This document shows, in pieces, positions 12,046 to 24,342 of a DNA stretch of 64,000 bases. The stretch's first letter is position 1, and each line of letters opens with the position of its first letter. Both the position numbers and the translations under genes were made by a program. Origin of the DNA: Artemia franciscana (lineage: Eukaryota; Arthropoda; Branchiopoda; Anostraca; Artemiidae); contig NC_088868.1 in NCBI RefSeq assembly GCF_032884065.1, positions 7,708,758-7,772,757 of the forward strand, written 5' to 3'. The notes below the pieces were generated by a model. It did not search any database, was not told the DNA's origin, and saw only the letters and a list, made by a program, of their open reading frames with translations.

Positions 12046-12199
12046 TTTATTGCAAATTTTCCTATAGTAGTTGGCATCTATCCAAAATAACGTATCTATG
12101 ATTTACACAAAGCAAAGGCCAAACAAATAGCATTTTATGTTTGCACATAGCTCTTCTTGTTACTTTCAATATTATTTTACTTTTGTTTTCGCTTTTAAT
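12046..12199 (-). terminator. Candidate poly(A) signals of the USP32-like gene
   Basis: Downstream of the stop on minus, ATTAAA lies at 12199-12194 (about 100 nt after the stop) and AATAAA at 12051-12046 (about 250 nt after). Either could end the transcript. In this AT-rich DNA such hexamers also arise by chance, so transcript data would decide. Confidence 0.3.
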
Positions 12200-12365
12200 C
12201 TCTTTTTTTACTCTTATTTTGTCTTTCGTATATTACTTGGCATCAATCTAAAGCAATGAATTTCTGGTTTAAACATAGCAAAGGCCACACAAATAGCATT
12301 TTACATTAAAACACAGTTCTTCTTGTCACTTTCACTAAACAATTCACTTTTCTTGTCCGGATCAC
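12065..12365 (-). repeat. Partial tandem duplication across the gene's 3' end
   Basis: The segment at about 12240-12365 carries the last codons, stop and start of the 3' UTR. It is repeated in diverged form at about 12065-12190. Shared blocks are ACTTGGCATC/GTTGGCATC, CATAGCAAAGGCCACACAAATAGCATTTTA and the coding-strand complement of the C-terminus (CTTCTTGT-ACTTTCA). The downstream copy does not keep an open reading frame. Confidence 0.7.
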
Positions 12366-12510
12366 CGGACGGAGTTGAGTTTGAAGAGCTAGCTGAGTCC
12401 TCACCACTGTCTACCCCATCTGGGTTCACATACTTAGAGCCATCTAATCCAATTCTTTCATATAAGAGCATGTAGATGTCATGAGGATCGATTTGCGTAG
12501 GCTCTACTTC
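12301..12510 (-). CDS. USP32: USP32-like exon 8 (last), C-terminus with CaaX box
   Basis: Acceptor TTTTACAG precedes 12510. The exon codes for 69 residues and TAA (12303-12301), residues 463-531 of the part seen. It starts EVEPTQIDPHDIYMLLYERI, which is the end of the USP fold (the D-x-Y-x-L-x-Y-x-R strand), followed by an acidic and serine-rich tail (DSGEDSASSSNSTPSG). The last four residues CVLM form a CaaX box. Vertebrate USP32 also ends in a CaaX box, which is known to be prenylated and to help place the enzyme on endomembranes; methionine at X favours farnesylation. Phase is 0 with exon 7. The coding end is partly duplicated just downstream. Confidence 0.93.
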   Translation of the reverse strand, partial: EVEPTQIDPHDIYMLLYERIGLDGSKYVNPDGVDSGEDSASSSNSTPSGDPDKKSELFSESDKKNCVLM

Positions 12511-13344
12511 CTGTAAAATGAAACGCAAGATTTAGCAACATAGAAATTGATGAACGTAAAATCTGGGATACACTCAGAAGAAGGAAGGAAGGCTAGAACC
12601 CCACCCTTCCTTAATAAACCAGGTGCTACGTATGCAGAGGTCTAACTCTTAGGGAAAGTAATGAGAGGATTAAACTACACGTCTAATTAGATTTAAATTA
12701 ATTACAACTCAAACAAATATCTATTTGAAATCTATTAGGAGATTATACTGTGAATTATATTTTTTATTATATAAAAGTATTTAAAATAATTATTATTAAA
12801 TTATTAATTAATTAGTTATTATTATAATTATGATTAATTATTAATTAATTATTTACGCACAAACTAAAAAGGAAAAATAATATTGCCATAACAGCCATAA
12901 TGGTGAAAAGTTGACATGTTGATGCAACTGAGGTCAATAGTTGACGAAAAAGGAATTGTAAACATAAAGGTACTATATAAGTTTTATACATTATGGTTAT
13001 TTCATTTTAAATTATTTCCATTTTCTTTCACTTTTAACAACCGATTAGACACAAAAGAAATGTCTATCTTGCTATTGTAATTCTGATTATTTACAAATAC
13101 TACTTTCATTTTCCGCACTTCACATACTGCCACCTTCCAACAGAAAATAGTCTAACAGCCTGTTCATCTCTGTTAAACTTAATGTCACAAAAACCAATAT
13201 TCGATTCCTTCAAATGAGGTCCTATTTGATTCTATGGGAGGTCAGAGTTGCAATATCTATTGAAATGCTTTAATACAAGGAGGTGTTGCAAGAGTTTAAC
13301 CATAGAAAGATAACAAGACTTGCAACCCCAACTAATTCTTTGTA

Positions 13345-13492
13345 TTGTATTGTATCAGATTAACGACGCTTCTTGACTACTAAGGTCCCTGCGTCACCCC
13401 TGCAGTGCATTGCTGCAGCAGGATTCGATCTCTGGGTCCCGTATTACCAAGCTAAGGTCAAACCCACTGCGCCACCACAGGACACTAATTCT
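13345..13492 (-). mobile_element. tRNA-derived SINE, family 1, minus strand
   Basis: This is the inverse copy of the SINE at 5492. On minus it reads CCTGTGGTGGCGCAGTGGG (box A-like), then GATCGAATCCTGCTGC (box B-like), then the body with GACGCAGGGACC and GAAGCGTCGTTAATC. It lies in intron 7 in sense with the host gene. Confidence 0.8.
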
Positions 13493-16378
13493 TTTGAAAA
13501 AAAACTCCATCTAGGGTCTCAAAAATTTCCATCTAATGTTAGATAGGGAAACAAAAGTCGTACAACCCGGCCAAGGCCTTGTCCATTAAAGGGGTTAGGG
13601 GGTTTGATACCCCCCAAAATGTTTGTCTAACTCGCAGAAACGTAACAAAAATATACATAAACAAATATTTTTTTTGCATTTTTCAATTTTTTTGAACCCC
13701 CCCAAAAGTCATGGACACGTTCTTAAAGTACCAAGGAGAGTGACAATGAAACCTGATTGATTGAATTTGTTAAATGAAAACTGGTTGAAAGATTAGGAAA
13801 ATCCACGAATTCAATATTAAAAAAAAATACTTTCCTTTGCAGTTGCATAGTTCTGGTAGTAGTGGGCGCCATATTCAAATGGAAGGTGGTAAAAAATCAG
13901 CCAAAAGAGTTAAAACATATGATACCAAATAGCTTACGAATGTCTAGCTTTCCTTTGAAGGCGTAGTTGTATTTAGGAATCAGTAAATTGGTAATATTTA
14001 AATTTTTACCGACCTAAAGAAAAGCCAAATTAAACTAATTAGTTGTGCTTGTGTATTTTTACGGTTCAACAAGACACCTGACAAAAATGTGATTTCACCA
14101 TAAAAATTCATAATTTACAAGCGATCAAAAGAAAAATCTTGGGAAATCAATGTATTTCGGTATAAATAGACCTAAGGTAGGTTCAGGGGGGGGGGGCATA
14201 GAAAAACATGTGTGATGGCCTTGGTACTTAAAGTTCAAGGAACTAAAGCTTTAACGCTTTTCTTTTAGAAAAATATATTACCCATTATAGTATAAAAAGA
14301 CTCCGTATTTTGGAGCATGTACGACCCCATGCAGCTCTTAATATAGATTATGCCCTATCGGGAGTATAAGGAGCTACACCTAATCCATTTACATTTCAGG
14401 GGATTGTCGAATCGTCTTCTCGCTACCAGCTATAATAAAAACAAAACTGTTAGAAAAAGAAAAAAGGCTGCCAAATCTATTCCAAAAAGTTGAATATGTG
14501 TGTTTTGATAAATATCAACTAAAGAAATTAAGAATATAAACTGAGAATTAGAGATAGTCCTTTGAATTGCTACTTAATTTAAAATACGAATGAATAAACA
14601 CAGGAAAGGAAACAATAAAAGGTTTAGACAAAAAGGAAATAAACAACAAGTGGTACATGGTATACTGGTTTTTTATGAAACATCGTTCGGTTTGCGGCCT
14701 AAGCGATTTGAGCCCCATGTCTGGTGCCATCCAGCTAAACATAAAATTAGGCCATAAAGCCATAAATATTTCCGTATGCAGTCAATATCGTTAACATTTT
14801 TTTTAGATGTTTTTGACATAGGTATTTTCTAAGACCACACTGCCTTTCTATGAAGAACAATTAAAAGTTCAATAGGGATAAATTCTTTTCTTAGACAGCG
14901 AAAACAGTTAAAAAATAAAAGGACTTCACTGTCCAATAAAAGAATTTATCACTATAATACTTTTGTTTATTCATGTTTTTTACTTTGAATATATTCTTAG
15001 ATTGTATTTTATATTTCCAAAACTATTTATAAAACTTTTAATCAGGCTAGGGAACAACTGATTGGGCTATGATTACCCAATTGCCCTACGATCAATCAGT
15101 GTCGTCAAGCACTGACACCTTAATTCGAAACGGCAATGAAAAACTAAAATTGATATATCACCATTATTCCCTTGTTACGTGAAGAATGACATAGGTGACA
15201 TGTGTGTTAGGTGACATTCATTCCTACGGAAGAATGGCATAGATCCCAATACAAACATACATGGATAAACAGAACTACAAACAGAAAAAACAACAAAATT
15301 ATTTTTTTAGATTTAATTAGATCTTTATTTCATTTTAATTGGATATAATTAGATTTTTAAATTTTAATTTAAATTAATAAAAATAATTTTTTAGATTAAA
15401 TTAGACAATCTTTTTTAGATTAAAAAAAAACACATGCCCTCTTTTGTATTTTTGTGAATTAATGGCACTCCACCCCAACTCTCTCCCTGGTAAAAGTCTA
15501 GGAGAGAGGCTCTTCAGAAGGAAACACCTTAATGAAAACTAATTACCAAAAACAAATTGATTACCATTTATTCTCACTTTGATGCTCTTTCCAAACATCT
15601 TATTGCTCCTTATGCCATTAAACCGAAAGTTAGTCTTGAGTTTGAGTTGGTTGTTAATTTTAATTGCTGGTTGTTTTGAGTTTAAAGTGATTATTCAGTT
15701 AAATTTCTTTTAATTCGGCTTAATATATCTTTTCTTAAACTAGAAAAGTGTATCCTTTTGTTTTAGATCACACTTAAAACTTTTCTTTTTTTGGCCGACA
15801 AAAATTTATTTAAAATAAGTAAATATTTCCGTTTTGAGACTACTAAATGTAAAATACCGAAATATGTTAATCAGCACTTCATTTTAAAAAGGTGTTCAAC
15901 AACGTCTTCTTTAAAAAAGAATTCTAGAACTGTTTTTTCTCTTAACTTAAATTTTTCAAACTTCTATTAGAATGCAAGACGAAACTTGAATAATATGATC
16001 TTTTCCGCCGACCGAAATTTGGCGCCTTTTTTCAGAACTTAGCCTAATGCACCATAATTGTTTTCAGCCGATATATTTTCATTTTTCACTAATATTAATT
16101 CGCTAGAATTTTGGCTGTTATTAATTTGGGTAATATCGCTTGACATCATACGCCATCTTTTCTCAAAGCCCAGCCTAATAAACTTGGGTTTTATTTTCAG
16201 CTAATCAATTTTAATGATTTGCTAATCTTAATAATTTTATGATTTTTCATAAAATATCAAATAGAAAATAATTAATTAGAAATATTGTTCTCAATTATTT
16301 TATACAGCTAGTTCATTTCCCAGCTTAGTCATTAGTCACTAGTATTTACAGATATGTTGAACCATCACTGGGAGAACA

Positions 16379-17155
16379 TCTACATATATAAAAATAAGTT
16401 GTCTGTGTGTCTGTGTGTCGAGTGACGTCATGTTTGTGTGTTGACTGACGTCATGTTTGTCGACTGACGAAATTACAGACCGGGACATCGGGACGCAAAT
16501 GACGACCGGGACACCGGGAATATAAATGACGACCGGGACACTCAAAGAGAAAGCGACCGGGACACAAGGAATGTTCGATTAGCAATCACCATCAACAAAG
16601 CACCGGGACACAAATGACGACCGGGACACAGGGAATATAAATGACGACCAGGACACTCAAAGAGAAATTACAGACCGGGACACCGGAACACAAATGACGA
16701 CCGGGACACCGGGACACAGGGAATACAAATGACGACCGCGACACTCAAAGAGAAATTACATACTGGGACACCGGGACACAAATGACGACCGGAACACAGG
16801 GAAACAACAACAACGGGGACGCAGGGGGGCACAGGGGGATATATAAATGACGACGGGGACACAGGGAATGTTCGATTAGCAATCACCATCAACAAAGCTC
16901 AAGGCAATCATTAGAATAATGAGGTGTAGATCTGAATACAGATTGTTTTTCCCATGGACAATTATATGTTGCATGTTCAAGAGTCGGTAAACCTGACAAT
17001 CTATTTATATGCACTGACAATGGGACAGCCAAGAATGCTGTATATTCGCAAGTTTTACGCAGTTAAAAAAATATATATATTTATCTATATTCACAGGTGG
17101 GACACAGGGACACAACTACAATGGCGCGTAACGACTTACGCGCGCGGAGGGGTTT

Positions 17156-17156
<1 letters not shown>
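16379..17156 (+). mobile_element. Helitron, plus strand, 3' end lost
   Basis: It begins with TC at 16379 after A (TCTACATATATAAAAATAAG), followed by two TGACGTCA palindromes (16423-16430, 16446-16453), the GACCGGGACA minisatellite (about 16475-16800), a frameshifted helicase remnant (16865-17065) and the conserved GGGACACAGGGACACAACTA plus ACTTACGCGCGCGG block. Where other copies continue into hairpins and CTAG, this one stops in a (GA)n tract, so the terminal hairpin is missing. Sense reading frames here are transposon debris. Confidence 0.75.
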
Positions 17157-17340
<184 letters not shown>

Positions 17341-17346
17341 ACCTAC

Positions 17347-17439
17347 CTTACAGCTGCTGTCATTATAGCAATACCATTTACCGTCATCATGACAAGCGTA
17401 GGCAACATAGTGACCACCACCCATAATTCCACTATGACA
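17347..17439 (-). CDS. USP32: USP32-like exon 7, catalytic His box
   Basis: 31 codons, phase 0 at both ends, between acceptor TTTTTTAG (17441-17440) and donor GTAGGT (17346-17341). It encodes CHSGIMGGGHYVAYA, then KWYCYNDSSCK (residues 432-462 of the part seen). In USP proteases (peptidase family C19) the His of GGHY is the catalytic base and the N/D in the WYxYND motif polarises it; here these are H441, N457 and D458. No key residue is missing, so the enzyme should be active if the upstream Cys box is intact. The short exon is almost entirely active-site sequence, so skipping it would destroy catalysis while keeping frame. Confidence 0.95.
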
Positions 17440-18689
17440 CTAAAAAAACAATCAAAATAGTTAGGAAGATGTACTGAAAAAAAGGGGCCGCAAATACAAA
17501 TATTCAATCAGCACACTAAAACAGTTTTAGCAATTTTTCCGAAATCAGCAAGTTCACAACGTTAGTCCGATTCGGAACAATATTAAATTCCACCAAAAAA
17601 GCCATCATAACCTAAGTTCAGCATTGTTGAAGAAGTCAATATAAACTTATATTAGAGCCAAAAACTTACAAGCGGAAGACGTTTAGCACGCCAAGTAGGA
17701 CCAGTATGCTAATAATCAAGAGATTCTATGACTACGAGTTGTCTACTATACGCACTAACAACATAATATTTGCCCTTAGAAGTAAATAACTATTTTCAGA
17801 CACTTTTTTGACCTTTTTTAAGAGTCAGACACATTTGAATTTTTCAATTATTTTTTAAAAGTAATTAAACAATTGTTTTTAATTAATCATTCTTATTTAC
17901 ACATTGTAATGTTACACATGTAATTAATCATGTAATGAGTCCTTTAATAATTGATTATATTTTTTATCTTTATTTTTTAATAGTTCAAAGAAAGCGGCTG
18001 AGTTTGGTGGTCAGAATTTCCTGAGATTCCCAAGAATTGATGCTTGAGCTGATTCCAGAAAGTTTTCAGGATCTAATACTTTTTGTTTGAATTATATAAG
18101 AAATTTTGCCGGGAAAGCGCTTGTTTACATTATCATACACTTTTTTCTAAGAAAATACCAATAAAAGTTAATAATAAGAGCACCTACTAAGCTCAGCTTA
18201 GTGACAAACGGCTACAGTAACAGTAACCAAAAAGCCCATAATTCAACTAGAGAATCAAAATTGAAAACAAAATGAAGTTGCTATTGCTTTTTTTTCTTCC
18301 TTTTTTTTTTTTTTTTACTGATTTCATAGTTCGGCAGGAACAGCAAAATAACCAATTTACGAAAACCAATTAACTAATTAACAAATTTTTTAAATCAGCA
18401 AATAAACTAATTATTAATTAACAATTTTACATTATCAGTAACAACAACATTATTTCTATTCACAGAAATTATAAATGATATTAATCAATTAATGAATAAT
18501 TAATTAATTAGAAAAACTTTTTATTTAATTAGTTAGTTAATTAGTTTAATTAATTAATTAATTAGAGCATAACAAAAAACTCAGCTACATGTATGCTCAT
18601 AAATTACGAAATAAGGATAACACTGCAGTCCCTTCTGCACGTACTATACTGTAATTACAAAGGAGATAATAGGATAGAGATCCCCCCCC

Positions 18690-18857
18690 CTGAGAAATTG
18701 ACGGCACATAGGGCATCGAATCGGAGTTTTAGCTATTGAGTCTTTTTCACAGGGACAAGCTGTAGTCCTAAAGCCCAACTATAGGGCAACTGGGATCGAA
18801 CCCTGGGCCTCAGGTTGCCAAGCAGAGCATCAATCTACTCTGCTATCATAGGATAAC
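18690..18857 (-). mobile_element. tRNA-derived SINE, family 2, minus strand
   Basis: On minus it reads TAGCAGAGTAGATTGATGC (box A), then GGGTTCGATCCC (a good box B), then a body containing CTACAGCTTGTCCCTGTGAA and GACTCAATAGCTAAAACTCC. A diverged relative lies at 56694-56865 in the same orientation, including the shared (C/T)TTCACAGGGAC segment. A SINE head fits better than a functional tRNA because no acceptor stem can be paired. Confidence 0.8.
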
Positions 18858-18889
18858 AACACGGATAATGGATATTATATATTTTTTGA

Positions 18890-20810
18890 ACAAAAAATCA
18901 GATGGCTCTCCATGTAGAAGGGGTCATCGCATAAACTTCAGAGGAGACTCATTAATTAGAAATCGCAAGTTTTAGTGCCCTTTTTAAGAGTCAAAGTCAT
19001 TGGAGGACAACTAGCCCCCACGCCTTTTTTCCCCAAATACATCCAATAAAAATTTAGAAATAGCCATATTGTTAAAAATAGTTTAAAAATGATAAAACAA
19101 AACTCTAGGATCGACACAACCCCCCAGGCCTTGGGGGCAGGTATTTTAAGATATGGCCGGGAGCCTATATGGTTCTTACAGAATGGATGCTCGTCTAAAC
19201 TCCAGAGGGCTTATTGGATTCGAAATTTATTCTAGTTCACTCTTTAAGAGTCAAAAGAGATCGGAGGGCAACTAGCCCCCCCCATGCCCCTTTTCACCAA
19301 ATACATCCGATAAAAATTTGGGGATAATTATTTTGTTAAAAAAAAGTTAAAAAATCATATAACAAAAACTCCAGACTCGACACAACCCCCAAGAACCCAG
19401 GGGCAGGCGTTATAAGTTAGCCTATGCCCTGAAGACATATATGGTACTTATAGATGTGATGCTCTTATAAACTTCAGAGAGGGCTCATTTGATTGGATAA
19501 TGACAGTTGTAGTTAATTTTTTAAGAGTCAAAAGCGATCGAAGGGCAACTAGTCACCCACGCCCTTTTTTCCCCAAATACATCCGACAAAAATTTTGAGA
19601 TAGTCATTTCGTTAAAAACAGTTTAGAGATCATATAATGAAAACTTCAAGGTCGACAAAACCCCAGGACCCGGGGGCAGGCACTGTAAGAACCAATTAAG
19701 CCCTGGGGACATAATTGGTTCTTATATGAGGGATGATCGTATAACTTTCAAAGAGAGTTCATTTGATTGGAAATCGAAAGTTCTGGTTCACTTTCTAAAA
19801 GTCAAAAGAGATCGGAGGGCGGCTAGCCCCCCCCAACGCCCTTTTCCCCCAAACCCATCTAATAGAATTTTGAGATAGCAATTTTATTAAAAAACAGTTC
19901 AAAAATCAAATTGTAAAAACTTTGGGGATCGACAAAGCCCCAAGAATCTGGGGCAAACGTTTTAAATTATGCCCCGAGGCACTATGGGGTTAACATACCC
20001 CCCCCCCCCCCCGCCCCAGGACCCAGGGGCAAGTTTTGTAAATTATGCCATAGGAGTATATAAGGTTTTTATGGAAGGAATGATCGTATAATTTCCTCGG
20101 AGTCAAAAGGGGCCGGAGGATTGCTAGTCCTCCTGCCCTTTTATCCCAAATTCATTCAATCAAATTTTTGGGATAAACATTTTGTTAAAGTAAGTCGAAA
20201 GATCGGACAACAAAAACTTCAGTGTCAACACAACCCCCCCCCCAGAACCCTGGGGCAATTGTTGTATGTTATTTTCGGGACGGAGGGAATTTTAGTTCTT
20301 ATACGAAGGTTTTGAAAATAGTTCAAAGATCAGATAAACCAAACTCCCAACCCCGCTCAAAAAATCATGAACAATATTTTATTCCAAAATTCAAGCAGGC
20401 TGATCCCTGGCCTTCTCTAAATGGCCCGAACCCCTCCCCCCTACCAAAAAAGCAAACAAACAATGAAAATAAAAAACTTTTTAACGGTTTTTATTCCGAA
20501 ATTATGGCAACTCAACTATGTCCCTCCAAGCTCCCCCCAAAAAACAACAACTTATTATAACTATCTTATTCCATAGCTTATGGGAGTCAACCCAGGTACT
20601 CCATGGCCCAATACCCCTCCCCCCAAATAATTATCAATGATAAATCATGGGAACTGACCTCAGACCCTCCTTCCATGGTCAGACCCTTACCCCTAAAAAA
20701 TATTATTGACGACACTTTATTCCAAAAGTCAAGGGAGCTGACCCTTGGCCCTCCATCCATGCCCCCAACCAAAAACACGTGTTAACGATATTTTACTCCA
20801 AAAATCATGG
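18890..20810. repeat. Degenerate tandem array, unit about 250-300 bp
   Basis: At least five diverged copies share the same order of blocks: TTTAAGAGTCAAAAG-GATCGGAGGGCAACTAG, CCCCC-CGCCCTTTT-CCCCAAATACATCC, AAAATTT-GAGATAG, GTTAAAAA-AGTTTAAA, GATCGACA-AACCCC, GGGGGCAGG and TATGGTTCTTA. Copies start near 18.95, 19.2, 19.48, 19.77 and 20.05 kb, and a looser relative runs on to 20.8 kb. No open frame is conserved between copies. Confidence 0.75.
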
Positions 20811-23765
20811 GAATTGAATTGAATTTTATTATCTCATTCCAAAATTCTTCACGACAAACAAGAGTATGGCTACTGCCCGTTTCCCTGACGGTAAAAGCAT
20901 AAGGCCTACTGCGTTTTTAACGCTTTACTAAAACGAATTCAAAACCAAACAGTCGAAAAATCAACTAAAAGCAGTCAGGATCGGTAGCTCACGTTCTTAC
21001 AAAGTTTAGTTCGATACCCACGCTGACTTCAACTCCTTCCTCAAAAACGGAGCCAAAATTGATTATGAACTACTTCCTGCTGATGAATACAAGTTTTTGC
21101 CAAGACGATGCTTGTATTGTCACGCCGAAGGCTATGTTGTGGCCAATTATAAATAATATCACCATATGTGGTCGCTGTGGAGCGATTGACCACGCGTCCA
21201 GTAAATCCAGACCATGCACTGGTATTATGTTTTGTGCAGTATGTAAGAAAAACGGTCACACATCCTACAGTACAAATTGTCCCGTCTCTCAACAGAAGCC
21301 GACCTCTGCTTGGTCACGATTAAGCAACCCTCAACATCACATAGTCTGATATCTTGGAATATTAATGGTGGTCTTGTTAACAAAAGACCTATTTTCGAAA
21401 ATATGCTTCAGAATCATGATATTTTGTGTTTACAAGAACATTTCGTGACTAACGACAGCCTTGGTTTACTAGACATTAGTACCAATTTTTATAAATTTTT
21501 CAGTTCTCACAAATCGTAGTGCTTCTAAAGGCAGAGCTTCTATTGGTATTGCCACTTTTGTAGCATCAAATCTTATTTCCAGTGTTTTCTTTTCTATTGA
21601 TAGTGTTTTAGCTGTACGAGTAGGTGAGTGCGAAGTAATAAATGTGTATTTACCCACAGATTACAAAGATGAAGATTCGGAGAGAGATTTCACATTAGCA
21701 GTTAGTAAACTTAGAACATACCTTCGTGATGTCCCTAAACTGAAAATTCCATGTTTTATTGTTGGTAATTTTAATTGTGATTTAAATTGAAGTTTGTCTT
21801 CAGCTTCTATCAGTACTTCTTTACTATATGAAATATTTGGTGATGATTTTGAAGTTCAACAGAAATCCGCTAGGTTTACTTACATTCATTCTTCCTCTTG
21901 CACTTCTAACCTTGACGTATAATCTTGATATACGTTACGTTGAGATACTTTCTAATTTTCAAGTTTCAGACTACCTTCCTATTGCTTTTAATTTTAAACA
22001 AGAAGCTTCTGAGATTTCAGTGTTACAAGCTCATATTGTTCACGCATAAGTGGTATACTTGTCACGATTGGAAAAAATCGACACATCTTAGTACATTGAA
22101 ATTTCTGATTGTATCCTTAACAAGATCCGGGTTCCATTTTATTTTCTGCAAAAATCTTCCATTAAATACATTAACGAAGTTAGACTAACTCTTGATATCT
22201 ATCCTGCAGAAATACGCTTTTATGCGCTGAAAAAAGGGCAGCTCTTCTTAAAAAAATCTGTATTGGCCCCCAAAATCCTGGGTGGTCAGGAAATTAAGAG
22301 CCCTCTAAAGCTTGTGACTGGGCTAAGTTTTGGTACAAATTATGGAGAAATTGCTTATGTCCCGGCCAAGGAATAGTCAATGAACTGAGAAAAGTATCAA
22401 AAAATGTTTTGCTAAGGAACTTGGCAATCTACTGTGGAAGCTCTAACCTCGTACTATCTCCTCTAATTTGTCGGACCCAAATGACATTTCTTTGTCTGAT
22501 GGGGTATCCCATTTTTGAAATAAATTTTCTTAGCCTTACACAATTTTCTGACGAGCTTTACAACTTCGTTGATGAATCTCCTGAGCTTGATTTTGTTGAT
22601 ACTTGTGACGCTGTCATAAAAGCCATATCTCAACTCAAAAAGAAAGCGTCTTGTGCGATAGACAAAGTGAGCATTCTACATATCATTAACGGAAGGTAAA
22701 TACTCGTGCGTCACCTCAGCCTTGTAATGTAAATGATATTTCTTACAGGTATTTTTCCTTCCTCGTTCTGCATCGACAATCTGACTCGCATTCCCGAAAA
22801 AGGAAAATCTGAGTAGCAATGTTCCTCCTTCCGTCCCATCCCCGTCTCTACTATGCTCTATAAGCTTTCCAAGCTCCTTTTTATTCATGAGCTAAGATTG
22901 AAACGTTACATTCCCCCGTATCAATTCGGTTTTCAGGCAAATCTTGGCTGTTTTCATACTCTTACACCAGTTTTTACCGCCCTCGCCGACGCTGAATCTT
23001 CGTGAGAAAGTATGATCCTCGCCAGAAATGACGTTAAACATGCATTGGATTCCTTAATTCGTTCGTCCATTATTCTTCATATGGCAAAGCGAGGCGTCAA
23101 CCCATCAGTATACACTACACATTAATTCTCGTGTGAGACCAAACTCTCCTAACCCCTCTAAGAAAGGGATCTGACAGGGATTTATCACTTCCCCAGCCCT
23201 GTCCAATAATAGTGTCTTGGACTCTCAGGTAAAGTGTTTGTCTTCTTGAATTCTTAGAGGAATCGATGTGTCTCTTCTTTGTTATACTGATGACATCTTG
23301 AATCTCAGCCGTACGATCCAGCAAATTGAGCAGAATTCCAAAATCCTCAAAGATGAATATCCAGAAATTGGTCTGTCTTTTAATCCTGAAAGAACCGAAG
23401 TTGTTCTTTTGAATTGGCGAAACCCCTCTACTTCTCTCCTAAATATGGACGGTTCCCTCATCAAACTCGCAGACCATATTACATACTTGGGCCTTCCCAT
23501 TGGCACATCTATCGACCACGCACGTCGTTTGCTGATATCTTACGTTGAATACAAAATTAGCATTTCTTACGATGGAATCGTAAAAAGCAAATTACCCTTT
23601 AATCGTTACCTTCTCCATCTACAACGCCACATCCCTCTACATCCATCTACAACGCCATATCCCTTCAATATCTGCTTTACATCTGCTACAGCATCTTTCT
23701 CCTTTTTGGAAGTTTTTTACAGTTACAGATAAAAAGCGCCTACGATCAATCTTCTTCGATCGAAG
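20810..23765 (+). pseudogene. Decayed LINE (ORF1 zinc knuckles, EEP, RT), plus strand
   Basis: Pieces of a non-LTR retrotransposon lie in order with many frameshifts and stops. At 21160-21290 are CGRCGAIDHAS and CAVCKKNGHTSYSTNCP, ORF1-type zinc knuckles. At 21345-21790 is an apurinic-type endonuclease with SWNINGG, CLQEH and GNFNCD, where the usual GDFN Asp is mutated. At 22750-23100 are RT remnants, including a PYQFGFQANLGC-like segment. At 23268-23600 are YTDDI, where the usual YADD is altered, and a YLGLPIG segment. The GHTSY knuckle resembles ORF1 of the intact LINE at 46.6 kb, so it may be an old relative. It cannot be active. Confidence 0.8.
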
Positions 23766-23769
23766 TAGT

Positions 23770-24005
23770 ATTTTTGCAATGTTTACCTGTGATGTCATCT
23801 GCGGTGGCATTTTTTTTATTGCCGCATGCGACAGGGAATTTTTGTAATACCACGAGTGACGCGGCACTTAAAGCTTAATCAATAGCGTTTTGTAATATTT
23901 ACCTTTGACGTGATCTCCGGTGGTATTTTAGAAATACCACGTGCGATGTGGCACTCAAGGCTTAATCAAGAGCATTTGGTAATATTTACCCGTAACGGAA
24001 CAACA
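23770..24005. repeat. Two-copy tandem repeat of about 115 bp with hairpins
   Basis: Two diverged units share TTACCTTTGACGTGATCTCC / TACCTGTGATGTCATCTGC, GGTGG-ATTTT, GTGGCACTCAAGGCTTAATC and GTAATATTTACC. The second contains GGTATTTTAGAAATACC, an inverted repeat. Confidence 0.7.
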
Positions 24006-24118
24006 AGGTAGAAACTTGTTTACTAACGGCACTGAGGCATTCAGAAGAAATTGACAGAAAAAAAAAGAGAGACAAAATAAAAAAAATAAAAAGAGAGACA
24101 AAAATAAAAAGAACTTAC

Positions 24119-24342
24119 GACAGCTGCATAAAGGCGATAAGACAAATCTAAAGGATCATGATCAGGAATAAGTTTGTGTTCATGAAAATCTTGGATTGTA
24201 CCCCACTTGGAAGGAGGATGCGTACTCAGGGAGGTAGACACTACTCTTCTTCTCCCACCGTTGTTGGCGATATTCTCATGAGAACCACTGAAACCCGAAT
24301 CTTGTCCATCCGAGAGAGGAAGAGTCAGGTATGCTTCAGAAT
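24119..24342 (-). CDS. USP32: USP32-like exon 6, linker inside the catalytic domain
   Basis: Acceptor TATTTTGCAG (24343) and donor GTC|GTAAGT. It gives 2 nt completing the exon 5 codon plus 74 codons, ending in phase 0 (residues 357-431). It begins DSEAYLTLPLSDGQDSGF, passes through a low-conservation Ser/Arg-rich stretch, and ends DPLDLSYRLYAAV, where LYA is the conserved strand before the His box. USP32 carries an insert at this place; here it is much shorter than the several-hundred-residue insert I recall for vertebrates. The segment is probably flexible and a likely place for regulation by modification, which is inference. Confidence 0.88.

Larger units (their letters stand above)
17440..24118 (-). 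other. Intron 6 of the USP32-like gene (6.7 kb)
   Basis: GT-AG with donor GTAAGT (24118-24113). It contains a SINE (18690-18857), a degenerate tandem array (18.89-20.8 kb), a decayed LINE (20.8-23.76 kb) and a small tandem repeat (23.77-24.0 kb). 17.44-18.65 kb is AT-rich with TTAATTAATTAA stretches and no recognised feature. Confidence 0.85.
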
